A stretch of 64,000 nt of DNA from Lytechinus variegatus (Eukaryota; Echinodermata; Echinoidea; Temnopleuroida; Toxopneustidae). Position 1 is the stretch's first letter. Each line of letters opens with the position of its first letter. The translations under genes and the position numbers were made by a program. Under the pieces are notes generated by a model that saw only the letters and a program-made list of their open reading frames with translations, made no database searches and was not told the origin of the DNA. Below are positions 60,801-64,000 of the stretch, piece by piece. The stretch lies in the NCBI RefSeq assembly GCF_018143015.1, contig NC_054746.1, positions 31,833,129 to 31,897,128 on the forward strand, in the 5' to 3' direction.

Positions 60801-63458
60801 ACTTTTTGAACACATGTACATACATATTCCCTGCACTTGGACTAAATTATACTAAAATTATATTGGAATAGAGTTATATATAATTATATATATTCCAAAT
60901 ACTTTTGGGATAGAATATATACACTTACAATTATTAATATAAAATTTATTATAATTATTATTTTTCCAAATTCTAGAGAAATGCACGTGTTATGTTGCAA
61001 TTTACAAGTTTGTTAAGTTAAAGCATCTTGCAATCAAAATTACTCCAAATCAATTAGGAATTGAAAAAGTATTAATATTGCCTGTAAGAATGACAGGACA
61101 AATGCACATAAAATACACTGAATGAAATTTGCAAATATGCTGTGTACTGCACCAAGATAAGGCTCATGACTCTTTGTTGGTATGGTGATGATAAAAAAAA
61201 GATCATATTGATCCTGATGGAAGGTGTGTTCTTTGTGTACATAATCCAAAAATGTTTTTGTCTACAATGACTCTAGTAATTTACAGTGTTTGCTGAAAAT
61301 ACAGTACAGTAGTTTTGGCTCATTACTTCATGACTTTGATTAAGATTGTATATTGCTTTTGAATAAAAAAGACAAAAATGATATGAATTTTTTTTGTTGT
61401 AAATAATGTATGAGATAAAAATACATTTGTTTATTTATTTAAAAAAATATATTATTAAATGACTTTTGGAAGGGGTCAACTGGATTGCAAAAAAAATATT
61501 GCTGTGCGTTGTTTAATCATGTCGAGTGTTGTGAAAATTTCCTGAAAATCAACTTATTCCAACTTAACCAGTTTTTTTTTATAAAATGTACCGTAATCTC
61601 TACATAATTTGTATTTTCATTCAACACAGTGGATTACTTGCAGTAACCATAAGAGCACACCTTCCTCAACTTGCTGTACATCTAATTTCTTGATTTTTCC
61701 CTCTCCCATCTCTCTTTACAGTTGATAGTGTTTGATTTGTGTTATCTTGTGTTTTACAACTGCACAATCTATTCATCATGCTTTGACCTGTATTAGCATT
61801 GTTTTGAATAATTCTCTGCATTTCTTTAAAAAAGAAATCACTGTTGCTATTAAAGATAATATTTTGATCCCAACATCACTATTCTGGGTAATTTTTACAT
61901 AAACTTTAATAAAGCTATGAATTTCAAAGTGATGCTCCATCTTTTTGTCTTAAGTTATTTCCTTATTTTCATTCTTTCAAAATTGCTTTCTCATCCATTC
62001 TGAGTTCAATAACAATGACTTTTTTGTGTTTGAAGTTATAACAGACTTCAGAGTTCTCACCATTATTTGTCAGTATTTTCTTATTCACTTTAAACTCTTA
62101 TTCAGTATTTTGATTATTTTGTCTTAGTAATTTGATTGATATAAAACTTTACGAATGGTGTATTTATTGCTCTAATTGTTCCTATTATGTGACTGGCATA
62201 AGCTATTTTTGTTATTCTGAATTAGATAAGTGAATCAGTAAATTATTTTAGTGTCTTGCCATTTTTTTTATGTAATGAAAAATATTGGGTAGCATATATT
62301 TGTAACTTATATACAGGTCTAATTTTGTATTCACTTGGTAGTGATACACTTGTATCAAAATAAACATATCAGTTCTTCTCAGTGGAGGTTATAATATTTA
62401 TAAACTCGATATGATATTAACTTCCATTATATACCTCAATTAATTAATTATATCTAGTAACAGCTGTATTTTCAAAATTAATTTTTAAGCCACAATATAT
62501 TTTTACCAATATAAAACTATGTTGTATACTGAGGAAATAAAATATGCATGCATATATGTATGCTTTATGATAATTGATTTAACTAGTTATGCTACTGATT
62601 TGTAATTTAAATTGATTTATATATCCACTTTATTATCCATGTCAACATCATATAACAATTAATCCATTATTATTATATTTATTATAGCAGTACTAGGTTT
62701 AAGAAAGTTATATTAGCACTTATATAATGGGTACTTTAGAGTAAGCATCTTTAAGAAATAAAAAAGTACATTAGATTCTGTACTTGTGAGGGAAAAGTTT
62801 TTTTTTTTCTTGGTCATCGGCAAGAAATATTTTGTCTTATGTGTTGGGCATTAATCATGAAGCTTTGTTGCCATTGATAATGCTGTGTTTTTAAAAACAT
62901 CCACTTGGTTTCTTGCGCGTTGCTTTTGCAGTTTTGAGTGTCTTTAGGTGATGGGGTTTTTGTTTGTTTTGCTTCTGATCAACATTTCAGAAATAATTGT
63001 TGATGTTGCATACATGTTTGAACGTCATGTATATAAATTCTGCTCTCGTGAAATAGTTCATATTTTTATTTCAATTAAGATATTCTTGATACTCATTTTC
63101 CATTGGTTCAGTCAGTTCAACAGTACTGTAAGTACTGTGAGTACTGTAAGTCAGTGTTACTTACAGAAACAGGATAATGTCAAAATGAATGCGGAAGTTG
63201 AAAAGCTAAGGGATATCAATGTAAAAACTTTTTTTCATTTAATTTTGATATTTACAACTCTGAATCCTGTCTATTTGAATGCAGCTGCTGACAGTGCGGC
63301 TATGGCTGCTAGCATGGAGAGTCTATCAATGAGTGAAGACTGGGACGCCCTCTCTGGTCCTCGACGCAGGACAAACTATGTGCCTTATCGAAACTCCATC
63401 CTTACCTGGCTTCTCAAGGATAGTCTGGGAGGAAACTCGAAGACCATCATGATTGCAA
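36690..63458 (+). CDS. STARD9: STARD9-like kinesin-3, partial motor domain (7 exons)
   Basis: Joining 36690-36806, 41944-42035, 42387-42496, 47441-47583, 54266-54333, 56505-56602 and 63285-63458 gives 267 residues without a stop; phases run 0,2,1,0,2,1,1. Motifs in order: P-loop GQTGSGKT (25-32), NERVRDLL (75-82 region), switch I SSRSH (141-145 region), switch [22 protein letters not shown], then [20 protein letters not shown]. Kinesins use ATP to move along microtubules. Within kinesin-3 the best fit is STARD9/KIF16A, known in mammals as a centrosomal, mitotic motor; KIF16B is the closest alternative. The start of the motor and everything after IMIA are missing from the window. Introns total over 25 kb. 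Confidence 0.85.
38408..38442. repeat. (TA)n microsatellite
   Basis: TATATATATATATA interrupted once by CACTG in the middle, so it is also palindromic. Confidence 0.9.
39010..39994. mobile_element. Tc1/mariner-type non-autonomous element
   Basis: TA at 39008-39009 and 39995-39996 borders near-perfect inverted ends of 28 bp: CAGTGCGTATCAAAAAAAAG... and ...CTTTTTTTTGATACGCACTG. A second inverted pair lies inside (CTTGAGTGAGCAC and GTGCTCACTCAAG). No transposase frame with a DDE/D signature is present, so it would depend on a transposase encoded elsewhere. Confidence 0.9.
41944..42035 (+). CDS. STARD9: Kinesin exon after the P-loop
   Basis: The acceptor GTTTAAG (weak pyrimidine tract but correct AG) and donor GTCAG|GTAAAA bracket 30 codons plus two bases. 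The product reads [20 protein letters not shown], then [17 protein letters not shown] is the usual GLIPR-type helix that follows the P-loop in kinesin-3 motors. The loop is one or two residues shorter than in many kinesins. The last two bases form a Ser codon with the next exon. Confidence 0.95.
42387..42496 (+). CDS. STARD9: Kinesin exon with NERVRDLL and VREHP
   Basis: It follows a clean TTTCTTTCTCAG acceptor and ends at CAAG|GTAAAT. It encodes (S)[18 protein letters not shown] and then [28 protein letters not shown] is diagnostic of kinesin motors, and the LKVREHP-GPYV form is diagnostic of kinesin-3. KIF16B usually has CER where this exon has NER, which favours STARD9. Only 351 bp of intron separate it from the previous exon, the shortest intron in the gene. 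Confidence 0.97.
42497..47440 (+). other. Kinesin intron before the switch I exon
   Basis: Contains the palindromic element at 44891-45050 and a G run near 43830. A 159-codon open frame on the - strand (43227-43706) has no recognised domain and no splice or start context that would support it. Confidence 0.6.
44891..45050. mobile_element. Foldback palindrome, GCAATGGACAGAATACTTCAT arms
   Basis: The left arm AATGAATGTTTATGAGTGCA, GGACAGAATACTTCATGAGG and GAAATGATCCATTCACT is mirrored by AATGGATCATTATTTCATC, GAATGAAGTATTCTGTCC and ATTGCACAAATGAAAAACAT. The centre is GAGGCGTAGCCGAG. The flank to about 45280 repeats GTGCAATGGACAAAATCGT, so the full element may be longer. Confidence 0.8.
47441..47583 (+). 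CDS. STARD9: Kinesin exon with switch I (SSRSH)
   Basis: Bordered by CCTACTTTAG and ATACAG|GTTCGT. It encodes a helix [20 protein letters not shown], the segment [19 protein letters not shown] and the strand [14 protein letters not shown] is switch I, which senses ATP hydrolysis. The residue three before SSRSH is His (MHELSSRSH) where most kinesins have Asn (N-x-x-SSRSH). His at this place is what I recall for vertebrate STARD9, so it is probably a family trait and not damage. Confidence 0.97.
47780..48425. repeat. Tandem duplication of an intron segment
   Basis: 47780-47976 and about 48240-48420 align: GGATGGAAAATGAATTACTAA against GATGGAAAGTTAATTTGCTAA, and GAGCCAGA(G/C)A-AAT-GCACATGGGTAGATGAAGGT at both right ends. 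The first copy is interrupted right after GATGAAGGT by the MITE at 47978-48215, while the second continues CAATTAGG. Confidence 0.65.
47978..48215. mobile_element. MITE with CCCCTGCAGAAATTT ends and GCATGCTAG core
   Basis: Ends CCCCTGCAGAAATTT and AAATTTCTGTAGGGG are inverted. Inside, GCATGCTAG, CTAGCATGC, GCTTAATAAGCG and GCAAGCTTGC palindromes recur many times. The unfilled copy of the surrounding duplication near 48420 marks the insertion point. Target duplication is short and unclear. Confidence 0.75.
49689..50540. mobile_element. Interrupted MITE of the GGTCCAGGCTG family
   Basis: Starting at ACTCCAGGCTGAAAAATATT it aligns with the MITE at 9265-9851 (CTGATAACAAATAGTTCAGTTA; later GATGTCACATTCCCACT, AATGATATGTCTCC and AACTTTGATTTCCTTGTCGG). 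It is split by the insert at about 49868-50167 and lacks roughly the last 60 bp of its right end. It sits inside the minisatellite of the surrounding hAT-like element. Confidence 0.7.
49868..50167. mobile_element. hAT-type MITE, second copy of the GGGCGGAAATC family
   Basis: Starts CATGGGCGGAAATCTG and shares AATTTGACAAGCAAAAAAA, TATTGTGTCCCCC and CTGGGATTTC with 24739-24892. The right end is decayed (GATTTCAAACCAG). It contains a duplicated block, TTTGACAAGC...A-run...GGTTATCACCCTAAATGTTAGG, repeated with small changes. Flanks GGGTTGA and GGTTTGA suggest an imperfect target duplication. Confidence 0.7.
50560..51470. repeat. Minisatellite, about 100-120-bp units with GCTCGCGCTTCGCGCTCGC
   Basis: Eight or so units carry GCTCGCGCTTCGCGCTCGCA or a decayed form (50632, 50709, 50892, 50998, 51110, 51220, 51328, 51447), followed by TATAGTTATATACCTATCCT, TTCATGATTAGAAAAGTGCT and TCTGAAATCTCAATTTTGTT. 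A separated unit near 49560-49690 belongs to the same array. It is the inverted counterpart of the units in 20284-21288. Confidence 0.85.
54266..54333 (+). CDS. STARD9: Kinesin exon with switch II (DLAG)
   Basis: 22 codons plus two bases between TGTTATAG and GGAAG|GTAAGG. It encodes [20 protein letters not shown], then AG; the next exon supplies SERA. This is the beta-strand and switch II DLAGSER that couples ATP state to microtubule binding. The [13 protein letters not shown] wording is closer to STARD9 than to other kinesin-3 members. Confidence 0.96.
54334..56504 (+). other. Kinesin intron before the GANINKSL exon
   Basis: AT-rich; pyrimidine-rich towards its 3' end. No element or exon recognised. 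Confidence 0.6.
56505..56602 (+). CDS. STARD9: Kinesin exon with the microtubule-binding helix start
   Basis: Follows CTTCCTTAATAG and ends CACTAG|GTAGGT. It encodes (S)[13 protein letters not shown], then [19 protein letters not shown]. The [10 protein letters not shown] segment is the relay helix (alpha 4), which contacts tubulin. [18 protein letters not shown] closely follows the STARD9 pattern. Confidence 0.96.
57257..57530. repeat. Tandem duplication, about 140-bp period
   Basis: Two adjacent units share ACAGTGA(G)AGCAAA(C/T)ATTGTGT, ACTTCA(T/A)CAA, TGATGAGCAAA(A/T)GAAAA and GGAAATGGCTCCAATTA. Confidence 0.75.
57782..58652. mobile_element. TTAA-flanked MITE, AGACCC ends
   Basis: TTAA borders (57782-57785, 58649-58652), ends AGACCCAGACAGGACCC and complement (CCGGTCAGGGTCT). 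Inner inverted pairs include CCATAGGTTTGTACA with TGTACACAAACCTATGG, and GTGACGTCACGTTGTGT with ACACAACGTGACGTCA. Confidence 0.85.
63285..63458 (+). CDS. STARD9: Kinesin exon with the loop 12 insert and PYR-SILTWLL helix
   Basis: Begins after CTATTTGAATGCAG and ends GCAA at the donor GTGAGT. The first 25 or so residues ([20 protein letters not shown], then ALSGPRRR) form an Ala/Ser/Met-rich and acidic loop 12 insert where kinesin-3 motors classically have a Lys-rich loop. The rest, [18 protein letters not shown] then [11 protein letters not shown], is highly conserved. It ends in the middle of the ATVSPA-type motif, so at least one more motor exon must follow. Confidence 0.96.
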
Positions 63459-64000
63459 GTGAGTATGCTTTTATGTCTGTCTGTTGGTTTTTTTGTTTGT
63501 GAGTGTTGCTATCATGCACGCTAAAAACTGAAATGTTAAATGAGCAATTGATAGGTTGGAGGAGTGACAATCTATTCCAAATGTTGCATTTCCCAACTTT
63601 AAGATAAATTTCAGTTGTGGTAATGATCTCAAAATGACTTTTTACAGAATCCAATATAATGACCACCCAGTGTCTGTTTATATGAATAAGAAATATGTGC
63701 TGAAGGATTCTGGAAGAAATTCTGTAATTGCTGAGAAGTAAGCAAAATAAGGATTCGGGCACTTCCGTCGGGTTTTTATTCCAGCAATATATACACTGTC
63801 TCACGTGTGACTATCTGTGTTGGTGATCTTCAGTGTGATTGTTTTTCAGCTTAGATTTTATGATTTCACGAAATGCAACTGTATCAGATCTAGATTGACG
63901 ATGATATAGTAATACTTAACCTTGGTTTTACAGACTTTCTCACGAAATCAGTGTTTTACTGCAACTACTGTAATTTAGCTTTAAATACTCCAATCTAACA
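63459..64000 (+). other. Start of the next kinesin intron
   Basis: Begins with a consensus GTGAGT donor and runs to the window edge; it holds the TTAA MITE at 63599-63984. The exon completing the motor (ATVSPA-type start) is not reached. Confidence 0.7.
63599..63984. mobile_element. TTAA-flanked MITE (copy 2 of the 6688-7055 family, inverted)
   Basis: TTAA at 63599-63602 and 63981-63984. It aligns over its full length with the reverse complement of 6688-7055. It has an extra GGATTCGGGCACTTCCGTCG block near 63752 that the other copy lacks. Confidence 0.75.

Larger units (their letters stand above)
56603..63284 (+). other. Kinesin intron before the loop 12 exon
   Basis: Contains the tandem duplication at 57257-57530 and the TTAA MITE at 57782-58652. 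From 58653 to 63284 it is AT-rich with no recognised feature; a CAGTACTGTAAGTACTGTGAG microrepeat lies near 63120. Confidence 0.6.

Noticed and set aside
63120..63160. AGTACTGTAAGTACTGTGAG microrepeat considered as a cluster of splice donors
   Set aside because: It lies just upstream of a well-supported acceptor and gives no alternative exon in phase; a short tandem repeat explains it.
47584..63284. Two kinesin introns (47584-54265 and 56603-63284) have the same length, 6682 bp
   Set aside because: The sequences and contained elements differ completely, so the equality is a coincidence.

Overview
This is a eukaryotic, intron-rich, AT-rich window with very few genes and many small DNA transposons. 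The repeat types, the long introns and the frequent palindrome TACATGTA suggest a marine invertebrate deuterostome, most likely an echinoderm. That assignment is inference: no rRNA, tRNA or mitochondrial marker is present to fix the species.

The one firmly identified gene lies on the + strand in the right half. Seven exons between 36690 and 63458 encode 267 contiguous residues of a kinesin motor domain. All junctions have GT/AG borders and matching phases. The motifs best fit the kinesin-3 family member STARD9 (KIF16A): ATP-binding P-loop, switch I with His in place of the usual Asn, switch II, and the [12 protein letters not shown] and [20 protein letters not shown] blocks. The exons for the start of the motor were not found, and the end of the motor, tail and START domain lie beyond the right edge.

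Left part (1-12 kb): a second, weaker gene is suggested on the - strand. An exon with the second half of a THAP zinc finger (11795-12000) joins in phase to 8886-9026 and perhaps to 8232-8566. An inverted, frameshifted copy of the first two exons and their intron lies at 1-1495. The intact copy carries a TTAA-flanked MITE whose empty target site is preserved in the broken copy.

Middle part (12-36 kb): no convincing gene. It holds a tandem array of about 150-bp units carrying AGGTCA direct repeats, several foldback elements, an ACGAAAT-based satellite, and a three-level nest of transposons (19992-22973) with target-site duplications that can be read at every level. A CpG-rich segment near 19.1 kb could be a promoter or first exon.

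Right part (36-64 kb): the STARD9-like introns hold a Tc1/mariner-type element, foldback elements, two TTAA MITEs, and a second nest of insertions in a 2.8-kb hAT-like element (48902-51671). I found no bacterial features, CRISPR array, or coding transposase. The novelty here is in the non-autonomous transposon families and their nesting, not in a new protein system.
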